Assembly: GCA_002798295.1 (NCBI GenBank)
Contig: NWQT01000035.1
Coordinates: 1-38,186, forward strand
DNA length: 38,186 bases
Direction of reading: 5' to 3'
Source of the DNA: Lysobacteraceae bacterium NML07-0707
GTDB taxonomy: Bacteria > Pseudomonadota > Gammaproteobacteria > Xanthomonadales > Xanthomonadaceae
The position numbers and the translations under genes are program-made. Every line of letters begins with the position of its first letter. Within the stretch, counting starts at the first letter, position 1. The notes below the pieces were generated by a model. That model did no database searches. It had not been told where the DNA came from and saw only the letters and a list, made by a program, of their open reading frames with translations. Positions 1 through 8,048 of the stretch are shown one piece after another.

Positions 1-401
1 GCTGGATCTTTATAACGGTGAAATCGTCGCTTACACGATGCAGCAGCATCCCCACTTCTCGCTGGTAAAAGGCCATCTCCAAGCTGCCGGCCAAGGCCGC
101 ACCCCTGCTGCACCCGGATCAAGGCTGGCAGTATCAAATGCCTGCCTGGCGCCAGCAGCTTGCCCAGCGCGGCCTGACCCAGAGCATGTCACGCAAAGGC
201 AATTGCCTGGACAATGCAGCCATGGAGCGCTTCTTTGCCACCTTGAAGTCGGAGCTCTTTTATTTGAGGCGCTTCGACTGCATCGAGCAACTTCAACACG
301 CTATCTGCCAATATATTGACTACTACAACCACGAACGCATCAGCACAAAACTCAAAGGCCTGAGCCCGGTGCAGTACCGGACTCAGGCCTCGAACACTTA
401 A
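1..401 (+). pseudogene. IS3-family OrfB transposase, 3' part, frameshifted
   Basis: This is the DDE integrase end of an IS150-group transposase. From base 2 the frame reads LDLYNGEIVAYTMQQHP. Near base 92 homology jumps to the third frame, which gives the conserved HPDQGWQYQMPAW and then QSMSRKGNCLDNAAMERFF with the catalytic glutamate. The protein ends normally at 399-401 after YNHERISTKLKGLSPVQY. The jump needs a small indel (two bases lost or one gained) near GCTGCCGGCC, so no full-length protein is made unless it is a sequencing error. The 5' part is cut by the window edge. Confidence 0.85.
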
Positions 402-434
402 CCCGTAACCGTCCAGATTTTGGGAGTCAGTTCA
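1..434 (+). mobile_element. Right end of an IS3-family (IS150-group) element
   Basis: The left part lies outside the window. Inside are the C-terminal part of an OrfB transposase and, after its stop, a terminal inverted repeat. Read inward on the other strand from 434, the repeat starts TGAACTGACTCCCAAAATC. The element ends at the CA dinucleotide at 433-434, as usual for IS3 family. It sits 36 bp beyond the secF stop codon, so it has not damaged secF. The same terminal sequence occurs, slightly diverged, at 12451. Confidence 0.8.
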
Positions 435-470
435 AATCACCGGGGTTTGTTGTTTCGATAGTCAAGTCAC

Positions 471-1439
471 TCAGGGCCGGCGCTCAAGCTCGGCGTCATC
501 ACGCACTCTTGGCATCAAATCCTGCTTGGTGACGGTCAAAACGCCCACGGTCAAGAGTGCACAGGCCACGAATATCGAGGACACCGTCCCGACAATGGCG
601 CCAATCATCTGTGTCAGTGCCAGGCCTTGCAGCGACTCGCCACCGAACAGGAACAGCGCCAGCACCGACAGGAAGAACACCGCCGAGGTGATGATGGTAC
701 GTGAGAGGGTCTGGTTGATCGAGGCGTTGAACACTTCAAATGGCGTGCCGCGCATGCTGCGGAAGTTCTCGCGCACGCGGTCGAACACCACGATGGTGTC
801 GTTGATGGAGAAGCCCATCACTGCCAACAGGCCCGCCAGCACGGTGAGGTCGAATTCTCGCCCGGTGAGTGCGAAAAAGCCGGCCGCCACCAGCACGTCG
901 AACAAGGTGGTGATGCTGGCGACCACGGCGAATTTCCATTCAAAGCGCAGGCTGATATAAATCAGAAAGCCAATCAGGACGAAGGTAATCGCCTGCAATG
1001 CCTTGCTGGTGAGCTCGGAGCTGACCAGGGCGCTGATGGATTCACGGCTTTTGAGCTCAACCGGGTTATCGGCCGTATCAAGTGCGCTGACGATGGCATT
1101 GGACTGCGCCACGCTGTTGTCCAGCCTGTCGCCCTGCCCCTGCTCGGCACGCAGGCGTACCAGCACATCGGTACCATTGCCAAAAGCCTGCACCTGGGCT
1201 TTCTCAAAGCCGGCAGCCGCCAGCTTGCCACGCAGTTGCTCGACATTCGGGGCTTTCTCAAAGCCCAGTTCAATCGCAGTACCGCCGGTAAAGTCCAGGC
1301 CGAAATTGAAGCCCTTGATGGCGATACCGGCCAGTGCCACCACCAGCATGAGCGCGGCAGTCACCATGCCAAACCAGCGCACCCGCATGAAGTCGAACTG
1401 GGTCGAGCTGGGAATGAGTGTCAACGGAAAAATCTTCAT
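471..1439 (-). CDS. secF: Protein translocase subunit SecF
   Basis: Inner-membrane subunit that, with SecD and YajC, uses the proton gradient to help SecYEG move proteins across the membrane. The 322-residue length is normal for the family. The N-terminus has one membrane segment (about residues 20-42) followed by the SecF D1 motif FGLDFTGGT. After a periplasmic loop the C-terminal half carries about five membrane segments. It includes the conserved GFSINDTIVVFDRVREN in the proton-path region. It starts 11 nt after secD stops, so the two are almost certainly co-transcribed and perhaps translationally coupled. An IS3-type element begins 36 bp beyond its stop codon. I see no clear terminator in that gap. 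Assignment is firm. Confidence 0.97.
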   Translation of the reverse strand: MKIFPLTLIPSSTQFDFMRVRWFGMVTAALMLVVALAGIAIKGFNFGLDFTGGTAIELGFEKAPNVEQLRGKLAAAGFEKAQVQAFGNGTDVLVRLRAEQGQGDRLDNSVAQSNAIVSALDTADNPVELKSRESISALVSSELTSKALQAITFVLIGFLIYISLRFEWKFAVVASITTLFDVLVAAGFFALTGREFDLTVLAGLLAVMGFSINDTIVVFDRVRENFRSMRGTPFEVFNASINQTLSRTIITSAVFFLSVLALFLFGGESLQGLALTQMIGAIVGTVSSIFVACALLTVGVLTVTKQDLMPRVRDDAELERRP

Positions 1440-1450
1440 CTATGCGTTCC

Positions 1451-3334
1451 TCAAATCGCCAGCGTCTTGAGCTTGTTGCGACGGCCATACATCAGCGTGG
1501 CGATGGCGCGGGTCACGGTCAGGGCGGTGAACATCGAGGCCAGGATGCCGATGATGAGGGTCACCGCAAAGCCCTTCAGCGGGCCGGTACCAAAGGCGTA
1601 TAGCGCCACGCCTGCCAGGATGCCGGTGACGTTGGCGTCGAAAATCGAGCTCGATGCCTTGTCATAGCCTTCGGCAATCGCCGCCTTGGGCGGCATGCCC
1701 GCACGCAGCTCCTCGCGGATACGCTCGTTGATGAGCACGTTGGCGTCCACCGAAAGACCGATGGACAGCGCAAGCCCGGCAAAGCCCGGCAAGGTCATGG
1801 TGGCGCCGAATACCGACAATACCGCCGCCACAATCACCAGGTTGAACAGCAACGCCACCGAGGTAATCAGGCCGAACATGCGGTAATAAATCATGAAAAA
1901 CACCAGGGTGAACAAGAATGCGTACAGCACCGCACGCACCCCGCGCTCGACGTTCTCCTTGCCAAGGCTGGGGCCAATCACGCTTTCGGCCACAAAATCC
2001 ATGGGCGCGGCCAGTGCGCCGGACTTGAGCTGCTTGGCCAGGCTCTGCGCTTCTTGCTGCGAAAGCCCGGTGGTCTGAAAGTCTTTGCCGAACACGCCCT
2101 GGATGGTCGAGGCGCTGATGACGCGCTCCTCAATGCGCGAAGTCTGCACTTCTTCACCATCAACCATGCTCACCGTCGGCACACGCTCGATATACACCAC
2201 GCCAAGGCGTTGGCCGACGTTTTCCATGGTGTGCTCCAGCATGCGCTTGCCGCCTGCGGCATTCAGGGTGATGGATACGGCCGGCGAGCCATGCTGGTCG
2301 GTGGTCGGCAGCGCCGAGAGCAGCTCATCACCGGAAACCAGCACCCGCTTGGACAGCAGAATCGGGGCGCCATTTTGCTGGCGATACAGGCGCGAATCCG
2401 GCGGCACCTGACCGCTGGCCTCGGCGGCCGCTGCGGTCGCTTCATCACCGGTCACCGCGCGGAATTCCAGCGTCGCAGTCGCGCCAATCTGGCGCTTGGC
2501 CTCGGCCGTGTCCTGCAATCCAGGCAGCTGGATCACCAGGCGGTCATTGCCCTGCCGCTGCAGCACGGGCTCGGCCACACCCAGGGCATTGATACGGTCG
2601 CCGATCACGGTACGGTTCTGATCCACCGCTTCAAGTGCAATACGGTTGATTTCCGTCTCCGGCAGTCGCACCAGCAAGGTATTGGCATCCTGCACGGCCC
2701 AAGTAAAGCCGGGGCCGCCTGTCATCGGATTGCCCAAAGCATCTGTCAGCACTTTCTGCGCATCACCATTGGCAACGCCTGGCTCCAGGCTCACCACGAT
2801 GGCATTGTCAGCGCGAAGATCCACCGCGCGATATTTCAAATTGGCATCGCGCAGCGCCGCACGCATATTGTCGGCATAGGCTTCCAGGCGCTTTTCCAGT
2901 GCAGCCTTTTGATCGACCTGCATCAAAAAATGCACCCCGCCCTGCAGGTCAAGACCCAGCGACATCGGCTTGGCGCCCAGGCTTTGCAGCCAGCCAGGCA
3001 CCGAGGACAACAGGTTGAGCGCCACCGCATATTCCTGCCCCAATGCCTCACGAATGGCCGCCTGTGCCTTGGCCTGCTGTCCGGTATCGGCAAGCCTTAC
3101 CGCCACGGCGCCGGGCTTGGACACGTCGATAGCTTTGGGCTGAATTTCCGCATTCAGCAATGCGGCCTTGACGGTCGTGCGCACCGACTCAACATCCGCA
3201 TCACTCAAAGTGCCGCGTGCAGCGGTCACCTGCACCGACGGGTCTTTCGGATACAAATTGGGCAGGGCATAAACCGTGCTCAGAATCAGCACGAATACGA
3301 TGAGGGCATATTTCCAGCGAGAAAATTCAAGCAT
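1451..3334 (-). CDS. secD: Protein translocase subunit SecD
   Basis: Partner of SecF in the accessory translocase. There is one N-terminal membrane segment (WKYALIVFVLILSTVYALP), then the D1 motif LGLDLQGGVHFLMQVD. A large periplasmic region follows to about residue 450, and a C-terminal membrane block contains LSIGLSVDANVLINERIREE. The ATG at 3334 (MLEFSRWKY, 627 aa) matches the way SecD proteins usually begin. An ATG nine bases upstream at 3343 would add MNA, and neither has a strong ribosome site. The gap from yajC is about 54 nt and the gap to secF 11 nt. This is a standard yajC-secD-secF operon, except that tgt is not directly upstream of yajC. Confidence 0.96.
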   Translation of the reverse strand: MLEFSRWKYALIVFVLILSTVYALPNLYPKDPSVQVTAARGTLSDADVESVRTTVKAALLNAEIQPKAIDVSKPGAVAVRLADTGQQAKAQAAIREALGQEYAVALNLLSSVPGWLQSLGAKPMSLGLDLQGGVHFLMQVDQKAALEKRLEAYADNMRAALRDANLKYRAVDLRADNAIVVSLEPGVANGDAQKVLTDALGNPMTGGPGFTWAVQDANTLLVRLPETEINRIALEAVDQNRTVIGDRINALGVAEPVLQRQGNDRLVIQLPGLQDTAEAKRQIGATATLEFRAVTGDEATAAAAEASGQVPPDSRLYRQQNGAPILLSKRVLVSGDELLSALPTTDQHGSPAVSITLNAAGGKRMLEHTMENVGQRLGVVYIERVPTVSMVDGEEVQTSRIEERVISASTIQGVFGKDFQTTGLSQQEAQSLAKQLKSGALAAPMDFVAESVIGPSLGKENVERGVRAVLYAFLFTLVFFMIYYRMFGLITSVALLFNLVIVAAVLSVFGATMTLPGFAGLALSIGLSVDANVLINERIREELRAGMPPKAAIAEGYDKASSSIFDANVTGILAGVALYAFGTGPLKGFAVTLIIGILASMFTALTVTRAIATLMYGRRNKLKTLAI

Positions 3335-3388
3335 GGCGTTCATCCGCGCGAGCAGTATCGCGCGACTCCAAAAAACAAAAAGTAAGAA

Positions 3389-3733
3389 TCAGGCAGCTTT
3401 CAGACTGCCCTTGGGCAGCACCGCAGCGATAGCCGCTTTCTGCACGCGCACGCGCACATTGTCAGCCACTTCCACAGTGACAAAGCTCTCGCCAATATCG
3501 GTCACCACGCCTGCCAGACCGCCATTGGTAATCACCTCATCCCCCTTGCTCAACGCCCCCAGCATGGCGCGGTGCTCCTTGGCGCGCTTCATCTGCGGAC
3601 GAATCATCAGGAAATACATGATGGCAATCAGCACCAGCGGGAACAGCAAGCTCCCCATCATGCTCGGCTGTGCCGCAGCGCCAGTAGCCTGCTGTGCGTA
3701 GGCGGCGGGAATTACAAAATCAACAAGGTTCAT
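3389..3733 (-). CDS. yajC: Sec translocase accessory protein YajC
   Basis: Small single-span membrane protein of the SecDF-YajC complex, 114 aa. The N-terminus is short and alanine-rich, then a strongly hydrophobic segment GSLLFPLVLIAIMYFLMIRP runs at about residues 28-47. It is followed by the family signature RPQMKRAKEHRAMLGALSKGDEVITNGGLAG. The cytoplasmic tail ends at KAA. It is the first gene of the yajC-secD-secF operon. Its promoter must lie in the 116 bp between it and the dksA stop, which also contain the dksA terminator hairpin. In many proteobacteria tgt precedes yajC; here dksA takes that place. Confidence 0.96.
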   Translation of the reverse strand: MNLVDFVIPAAYAQQATGAAAQPSMMGSLLFPLVLIAIMYFLMIRPQMKRAKEHRAMLGALSKGDEVITNGGLAGVVTDIGESFVTVEVADNVRVRVQKAAIAAVLPKGSLKAA

Positions 3734-3807
3734 CGGTCAACTCTTAAAAAATTGAACGGGCAATTATGCCATGCTGCACTCGCCAGCGTAGCTGACAGTG
3801 GCGCAAC

Positions 3808-3838
3808 TGAAAGCCGCCGGGAGTACCGGCGGCTTCAG
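3808..3838 (-). terminator. Hairpin after dksA
   Basis: Perfect 10-bp GC-rich stem AAGCCGCCGG / CCGGCGGCTT with a 5-nt loop. It lies 12 bases beyond the dksA stop. On the minus strand it is followed by TTTCAGTTG, a weak U tract. It separates dksA transcription from yajC. Confidence 0.7.
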
Positions 3839-3849
3839 CTGGAACGCAA

Positions 3850-4563
3850 TCAATCACCCAATTGCTTGCGGCGGATTTCCCAGCGCTCCTGGGCATCGAT
3901 GGTGCGCTCCGCCTCGGGACGGGCTTCAAGCCGTTCCAGGCCGATTTCTTCGCCACTATCCACGCAATAGCCATAGTCGCCGTCATCCACACGGCGAATC
4001 ACGCTGTCAATCTTGCTGATCAGCTTGCGATAACGATCGCGCGTGCGCAGCTCCAGGGCATTTTCCGTCTCGCGGCTGGCGCGTTCGGCCTCATCGCCAA
4101 TGTCACGTACTTCGTCTTTCAGGTTTTCGATCGTCTGCTTGGACTCCTCGATAAGCTCCTCGCGACGTGCCACCAGCTTTTGACGGAAGTATTCCAGCTG
4201 CAACGGGTTCATGTATTCCTCATCTGCAGAGGGCTTGTAATCCTTGGGCAGAAGTGGACGGCCGGTGGCCTCATCCGTTTTGAACTTTACATCCTTGCCC
4301 TTGGGCTTGGGCGCTTCTACTTTTTTATCGCCTCCCACAACCACGCGCAGCACTTTGGCTGGCTTTGCAGACTTTTCTTCTGGCGCTGCCATAGCTTTGC
4401 GTGTAGTCGTCTTTTTGACGGTGGCTTTTTTGGCTACAGCTTTCTTGGTGCCTGCATTTTTGGCGCTGCTCGTCTGCGCCGCAACGGCTGCCTTTTCAAC
4501 TGCCTTGTCAGCTTTTACAGTAGCCTTGGTTTCAGTTTTCTTGACGGTTTTCTTGACTGCCAC
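3850..4563 (-). CDS. dksA: DksA-type RNA polymerase-binding regulator with long Lys/Ala tail
   Basis: DksA family protein, which binds the RNA polymerase secondary channel and, with ppGpp, adjusts transcription of rRNA and amino-acid genes. I chose the GTG at 4563 (237 aa) because AAGGA lies 7 nt upstream. The ATG at 4632 has no such site. The first ~110 residues are a basic Ala/Lys/Thr-rich tail. The coiled coil follows and keeps the tip motif DIGDEA (consensus DxxDxA). The C-terminal zinc-finger region keeps only the first of the four classical cysteines: C200 is present, and the other positions are S203, T221 and A224. Zinc binding of the classical kind is therefore unlikely. The end ([11 protein letters not shown]) is typical DksA. 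It diverges from yidD. Confidence 0.93.
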   Translation of the reverse strand: MAVKKTVKKTETKATVKADKAVEKAAVAAQTSSAKNAGTKKAVAKKATVKKTTTRKAMAAPEEKSAKPAKVLRVVVGGDKKVEAPKPKGKDVKFKTDEATGRPLLPKDYKPSADEEYMNPLQLEYFRQKLVARREELIEESKQTIENLKDEVRDIGDEAERASRETENALELRTRDRYRKLISKIDSVIRRVDDGDYGYCVDSGEEIGLERLEARPEAERTIDAQERWEIRRKQLGD

Positions 4564-4656
4564 TTTCGTTTCCTTGAACTTCCCGGAACAGGGAAAGCGA
4601 GGCTTTATAGCCCAGCCGTTCAGCTCCTGCAAGCGTATCGCCTATTCATTTTTATC

Positions 4657-4908
4657 GTGATTGCCCGTTTCCTGATTTTTCTGCTGCGTACCTATAAGCT
4701 GTTCATCAGTCCACTGCTTGGGCAACGTTGCCGTTTTGCCCCCAGTTGCTCCGAGTATGCAATGACGGCGATTGAGCGCTTTGGCCCGGTCAAAGGCTGC
4801 TGCCTGGCCGCAGCCCGGCTTGGTCGCTGCACACCGCTGCATCCTGGTGGCTATGACCCGGTACCCCCTGCATCTGAATCCGTATCCAATCCAAAGGAGC
4901 CCTCATGA
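4657..4908 (+). CDS. yidD: Membrane protein insertion efficiency factor YidD
   Basis: Small membrane-associated protein that helps YidC insert inner-membrane proteins. There is no ATG in the right place. The GTG at 4657 gives 83 aa that cover the whole family domain, but the start is uncertain because no strong ribosome site is visible. The signature reads [20 protein letters not shown], then [23 protein letters not shown] and HPGGYDPVP, with the family cysteines present. Its stop codon overlaps the dihydroorotase start as ATGA (4905-4908), so translation is probably coupled. yidD usually sits between rnpA and yidC near the origin, so this location is displaced. A longer open frame upstream is only the antisense shadow of dksA. 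Confidence 0.88.
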   Translation: MIARFLIFLLRTYKLFISPLLGQRCRFAPSCSEYAMTAIERFGPVKGCCLAAARLGRCTPLHPGGYDPVPPASESVSNPKEPS

Positions 4909-6251
4909 CATCCACCCTCGTTAAAAATGCCCGTTTGGTAAACGAAGGCCGCGAATTCGAGGCCGACCTGCGTATCGAAGGCCAGCGCATCGCGGATGTG
5001 GGGACTGAGCTTGCTGCCCGCGCTAACGAGCAGGTGATGGATGCCCAGGGGCGCTGGCTGATGCCGGGCATGATTGATGACCAGGTGCATTTCCGCGAAC
5101 CAGGTCTCACCCACAAGGGTGATATCGCCAGCGAGTCGGCCGCTGCAGTGGCCGGTGGCATTACCAGTTTCATGGACATGCCCAATACCAACCCGCCGAC
5201 GCTCGACAGTGCCGCGCTGGAAGCCAAGTATGCCCTTGCCCAAGGGCGCGCCTGGGGAAATTACGGCTTTTATCTCGGAGCCAGCAACGACAATATCGAG
5301 GCCATTCGTGCTCTCGACCCGAAAGCCAGCCCCGGCATCAAAGTGTTCATGGGCGCGTCCACCGGCAATATGCTGGTGGATGACGCGGAAATCCTCGATG
5401 CCATCTTCCGCGATGCGCCCACCCCCATCATCACCCACTGTGAAGATACGCCGACCATCGATACCCTGATGGCAGCGCATCTGGCGCAATATGGCGATGC
5501 ACTTGGCGCCGATTTCCATCCCGCCATCCGCAGCCGCGAGGCCTGTCTCAAGTCCAGCACGTTGGCGGTCGAGTTGGCGCGCCGCCATGATGCCCGTCTG
5601 CATGTGCTGCATATCTCCACTGCCGATGAGTTGGCCTTGTTCGAGGCCGGCCCCTTGCTGCGTGCCGATGGCAGCAAAAAGCGCATCACTGCCGAGACCT
5701 GCGTGCATTTTTTGCACTTCGCCCGTGAGGACTATGCCCGGCTTGGCAACCAGATCAAATGCAACCCGGCCATCAAGGAGGCCAGCGACCGTGATGCGCT
5801 GATTGCTGCCCTGGCAGATGACCGTATTGATGTCCTGGCCACCGACCATGCCCCGCATGGCTGGGAGGAAAAACAGCAGCCCTATGCCAAAGCGCCCAGT
5901 GGCCTGCCGCTGGTGCAATACGCGCTGCTGAGCGCACTCGAACATGCCCACAGTGGCCGCCTCAGCCGTAGCCAGATCGTGCAGAAATTCGCTCACGCAC
6001 CGGCACAATTGTTCGACGTGGCTGAGCGCGGCTTCCTGCGCGAAGGCTATTACGCCGACCTTGTGCTGGTAGAAGACTCTCCGCTCACCGTGCAGCGACA
6101 GGATGTACTTTCCAAATGCGGCTGGTCGCCCTTTGAAGGCCATACCTTCAAATCGCGTATCGCCGCCACTTGGGTCAATGGCCAAATGGTCTGGGATGGT
6201 CAGGCTTTGCTTGGTCAGCCCCAAGGTCGCCGTTTGGAGTTTGCCCGATGA
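4905..6251 (+). CDS. pyrC: Dihydroorotase, class I type
   Basis: Zinc amidohydrolase that cyclises carbamoyl-aspartate to dihydroorotate in pyrimidine synthesis; 448 aa. AAAGGAG lies 6 nt before the ATG. Visible active-site pieces are [11 protein letters not shown] near residue 60 and [11 protein letters not shown], whose lysine is the one normally carbamylated. ITHCED, HVLHIST and ATDHAPHG follow. The usual DxHxHxR metal motif reads DDQVHFR, so the first histidine is glutamine. [11 protein letters not shown] subtype exists in some bacteria, so this probably marks a subfamily and not a dead enzyme. Hydantoinase or allantoinase is less likely because of the FREPG and DHAPH motifs. It overlaps yidD and the lipoprotein gene by 4 nt each. 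Confidence 0.92.
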   Translation: MTSTLVKNARLVNEGREFEADLRIEGQRIADVGTELAARANEQVMDAQGRWLMPGMIDDQVHFREPGLTHKGDIASESAAAVAGGITSFMDMPNTNPPTLDSAALEAKYALAQGRAWGNYGFYLGASNDNIEAIRALDPKASPGIKVFMGASTGNMLVDDAEILDAIFRDAPTPIITHCEDTPTIDTLMAAHLAQYGDALGADFHPAIRSREACLKSSTLAVELARRHDARLHVLHISTADELALFEAGPLLRADGSKKRITAETCVHFLHFAREDYARLGNQIKCNPAIKEASDRDALIAALADDRIDVLATDHAPHGWEEKQQPYAKAPSGLPLVQYALLSALEHAHSGRLSRSQIVQKFAHAPAQLFDVAERGFLREGYYADLVLVEDSPLTVQRQDVLSKCGWSPFEGHTFKSRIAATWVNGQMVWDGQALLGQPQGRRLEFAR

Positions 6252-6658
6252 ACATGACCGTCATTTTCTTGCCTGCTTTCATATTGGTCGCTTGTGCTGC
6301 GCCACAAAAACAGGAAATCACCGGCGGGGGATATCGGGCAGCACAACAGGAGAGCACCGTCATGCCTTCACCGTCAAAAAACATCCCACCCGAGTTGCGC
6401 CCGGTGCTGCCGGGCACCCCGGTTCCCGGCAGTCGCATTGTCGTTCCTGCGACTGTCAAAGCGGGAGAATCGCTTAATGGTCGTGTTCCGGTCGGTAGTC
6501 AGGTGTATGTCTCCGGCCAACCGGCCAGCGTCGATGCCAACGGCCACTTCCACTATCCAGTTCCACTCAATGTTGGCGCAATCCTGCAAGTGGAAGTCAA
6601 GCGCCCTGCTCCTGATTCACGCCCACCAATGCGCTTACGTGTGCAAGTGATTCGCTGA
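6248..6658 (+). CDS. Small predicted lipoprotein, unknown function
   Basis: 136 residues beginning [19 protein letters not shown]. This is a short hydrophobic signal ending in a lipobox (LVAC, Cys16), so the mature protein should be lipid-anchored and face the periplasm. The rest is proline-rich, followed by a beta-rich stretch (GRVPVGSQVYVSGQPASVDANGHFHYPVPL). That stretch resembles a small beta-sandwich or repeat of the kind seen in cell-envelope proteins, but I cannot name a family. The start overlaps the dihydroorotase stop as ATGA, and TTGGAG lies about 9 nt upstream. Co-transcription with yidD and pyrC is likely; a functional link is not evident. Confidence 0.75.
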   Translation: MNMTVIFLPAFILVACAAPQKQEITGGGYRAAQQESTVMPSPSKNIPPELRPVLPGTPVPGSRIVVPATVKAGESLNGRVPVGSQVYVSGQPASVDANGHFHYPVPLNVGAILQVEVKRPAPDSRPPMRLRVQVIR

Positions 6659-6709
6659 AGCACCTGCTCAGCCTTCACGTTTTTCTCAACGCTGAAAAAT
6701 GCAAGGATC

Positions 6710-7659
6710 TTAGGTGTTCAGTCTCATCATTAGATGGCTCGGCGCAATCCTAAAGCGTTCAGGCTGTGCGTCCCACTGTTTGCAGATGAATTCGTAGGGC
6801 GTCAGCCCTTTCAAGGTCTTGAGTCTGCGGGCGAAGTTGTAGGCGTCCATGAAGCTGGCCAGGTGCTGCTGCAGCTGAGCGTGATCGTCGTAGTGGAAAC
6901 GCTTGACCGTGGCCTCCTTGATGGTTCGGTTCATCCGTTCGACCTGTCCATTCGTCCAGGGATGCTTGAGCTGGGTCAGACGGTGCTCGATGCCATGCTC
7001 TTTACACACCCGGGTGAAGATGTGCTCCAGGCAATACCGGTCACGACGGCGGTTGGTGAATTGGATGCCGTTGTCGGTCAGCACCGTGTGGATGTGGTCG
7101 GGCGCGGTATCCATCAAATTGCGCAGAAACTGAGCCGCCGCCATCTTGTTGGCGCGGCGATGCAGCTCGGCGTAAGCGAACTTCGACGTTCTGTCGATGG
7201 CAACAAACAGGTAGAGCCTGCCTTCAGCGGTATACACCTCGGCAATATCGACATGGAAGTAGCCGATGGGATAACGCTTGAAGGTTTTTTGACGGGCTTA
7301 TCGCCTTCAGGTTCAGGCAGCCGAGAGATGCCATGGCGCTGCAAACAGCGATGCAGCGAGGAGCGCGTCAGATGCGGGATGGTTGCTTGCAAGGCATACA
7401 GACAGTCGTCCAGTGGCAGCAGGGTGTGCTTGCGGAAAGCAACGATGGCGGCCTCTTCCTCAATGGACAACACGGTAGAGCGTGGTTGCCTGGGGCCGGT
7501 AGGCAGGTCGGCCACCGAGGTGCGTTTCTTCCACTTGGCCACCGTTTTGATGTTGATGCCATAACGCTTGGCCAGCGTTCTCAGGCTCTCTTGACTATGT
7601 TGTATCGCTCGGCGGGTTGCCTCTGTCGTCGTGGCGCTTGCATGAAGAACTTGTCCCAT
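6710..7659 (-). pseudogene. IS481-family transposase, split by one frameshift
   Basis: Reconstructed as one protein of about 316 aa, the normal size. The N-terminal helix-turn-helix part (MGQVLHASATTTEATRRAIQ) runs from 7659. The homology then moves by -1 at a run of six A (minus strand; 7285-7290). The expected KPVKKTFKRYPIGYFHVDIAE is split between two frames there. The integrase core keeps all three acidic residues: D in HVDIAE, D in LTDNGIQF and E in GQVERMNR. The C-terminus RRLKTLKGLTPYEFICK is also complete. A missing A in the run or programmed slippage could both explain the split; only the indel is usual for this family. The TAA stop (6710-6712) lies in the flanking target sequence. 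ATG at 7674 is an alternative start. Confidence 0.85.
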
Positions 7660-7715
7660 AGTGCTTGCTTCCATTCGGGGGAGAAGATTGAACCATCAAA
7701 GTCTGGGATCAAATA
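6715..7715 (-). mobile_element. IS481-family insertion sequence, about 1.0 kb
   Basis: A DDE transposase gene fills the element. Candidate imperfect terminal repeats are 6715-6737 and 7693-7715; compared in inverted orientation, 14 of 23 positions agree by eye. They are flanked by CTTAGG (6709-6714) and CCTAGG (7716-7721), a near-duplicate containing the CTAG-like core that IS481 elements favour as target. Exact ends are inferred, not proven. It lies between the lipoprotein gene and the 3' end of the unknown gene at 7728 without interrupting either. Confidence 0.7.
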
Positions 7716-7727
7716 CCTAGGCAAACA

Positions 7728-8048
7728 TCAGACTCGGTGCCCCAGTTTGACCAGCATGCGCTCGCGCAAGTGGTTGTCATCGCCCTGGGGTGGCTGTATT
7801 TCACTTAGCGAAAAGCCGCGCGAGCGCGCATCGTCTTCATCCAAACCATCGAGAGCGACAAACTCCGCATCCATCAGCGCGGCTCGGGCAGTATCCGGGC
7901 TGTCATAAGGCAGGGTGGCGCCATCGGCATCCAGCACTTCGGCGGTACCGGCCTCGCGGATGGTCAGCCGAGCCCAAATCAGGGTATCGCCAAGGGTTGC
8001 CAGCCACCACTCGCTATGCGGGGTGAAATCATCATGCAATAGGTTCAT
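7728..8048 (-). CDS. Hypothetical acidic protein, 106 aa
   Basis: I do not recognise a family. The chosen start at 8048 (MNLLHDDFTPHSEWW) overlaps the stop of the upstream membrane-protein gene by one base (TAATG), which argues for translational coupling. It leaves out an unlikely upstream extension that is the shadow of that gene. The protein is acidic, soluble and without signal or membrane segment. It has a tryptophan-rich beginning (SEWWLATLGDTLIWARL), which may form a small beta-sheet. The C-terminus is charged (RERMLVKLGHRV). The IS481 element has landed 6 bp beyond the stop (target copy 7716-7721), so the gene itself is whole. Confidence 0.65.
   Translation of the reverse strand: MNLLHDDFTPHSEWWLATLGDTLIWARLTIREAGTAEVLDADGATLPYDSPDTARAALMDAEFVALDGLDEDDARSRGFSLSEIQPPQGDDNHLRERMLVKLGHRV

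Noticed and set aside
2054-3385. 443-codon open frame on the plus strand opposite secD
   Set aside because: It lies antisense to the intact secD gene, with a His/Arg/Gln-rich composition and no motifs.
4564-4632. ATG start for DksA at 4632
   Set aside because: No ribosome-binding site, and the extra 23 residues are not DksA-like. GTG at 4563 has AAGGA at good spacing.
3862-4656. Long N-terminal extension of YidD
   Set aside because: It is antisense to dksA and has no relation to YidD, which is normally about 70-120 aa.
4851-6224. 457-codon minus-strand open frame opposite the dihydroorotase gene
   Set aside because: Antisense to a gene with complete active-site motifs; no motifs of its own.
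6672-6700. Terminator after the lipoprotein gene (GTTTTTC...GAAAAAT)
   Set aside because: The stem is short and A/T only, with no T run after it; too weak to report.
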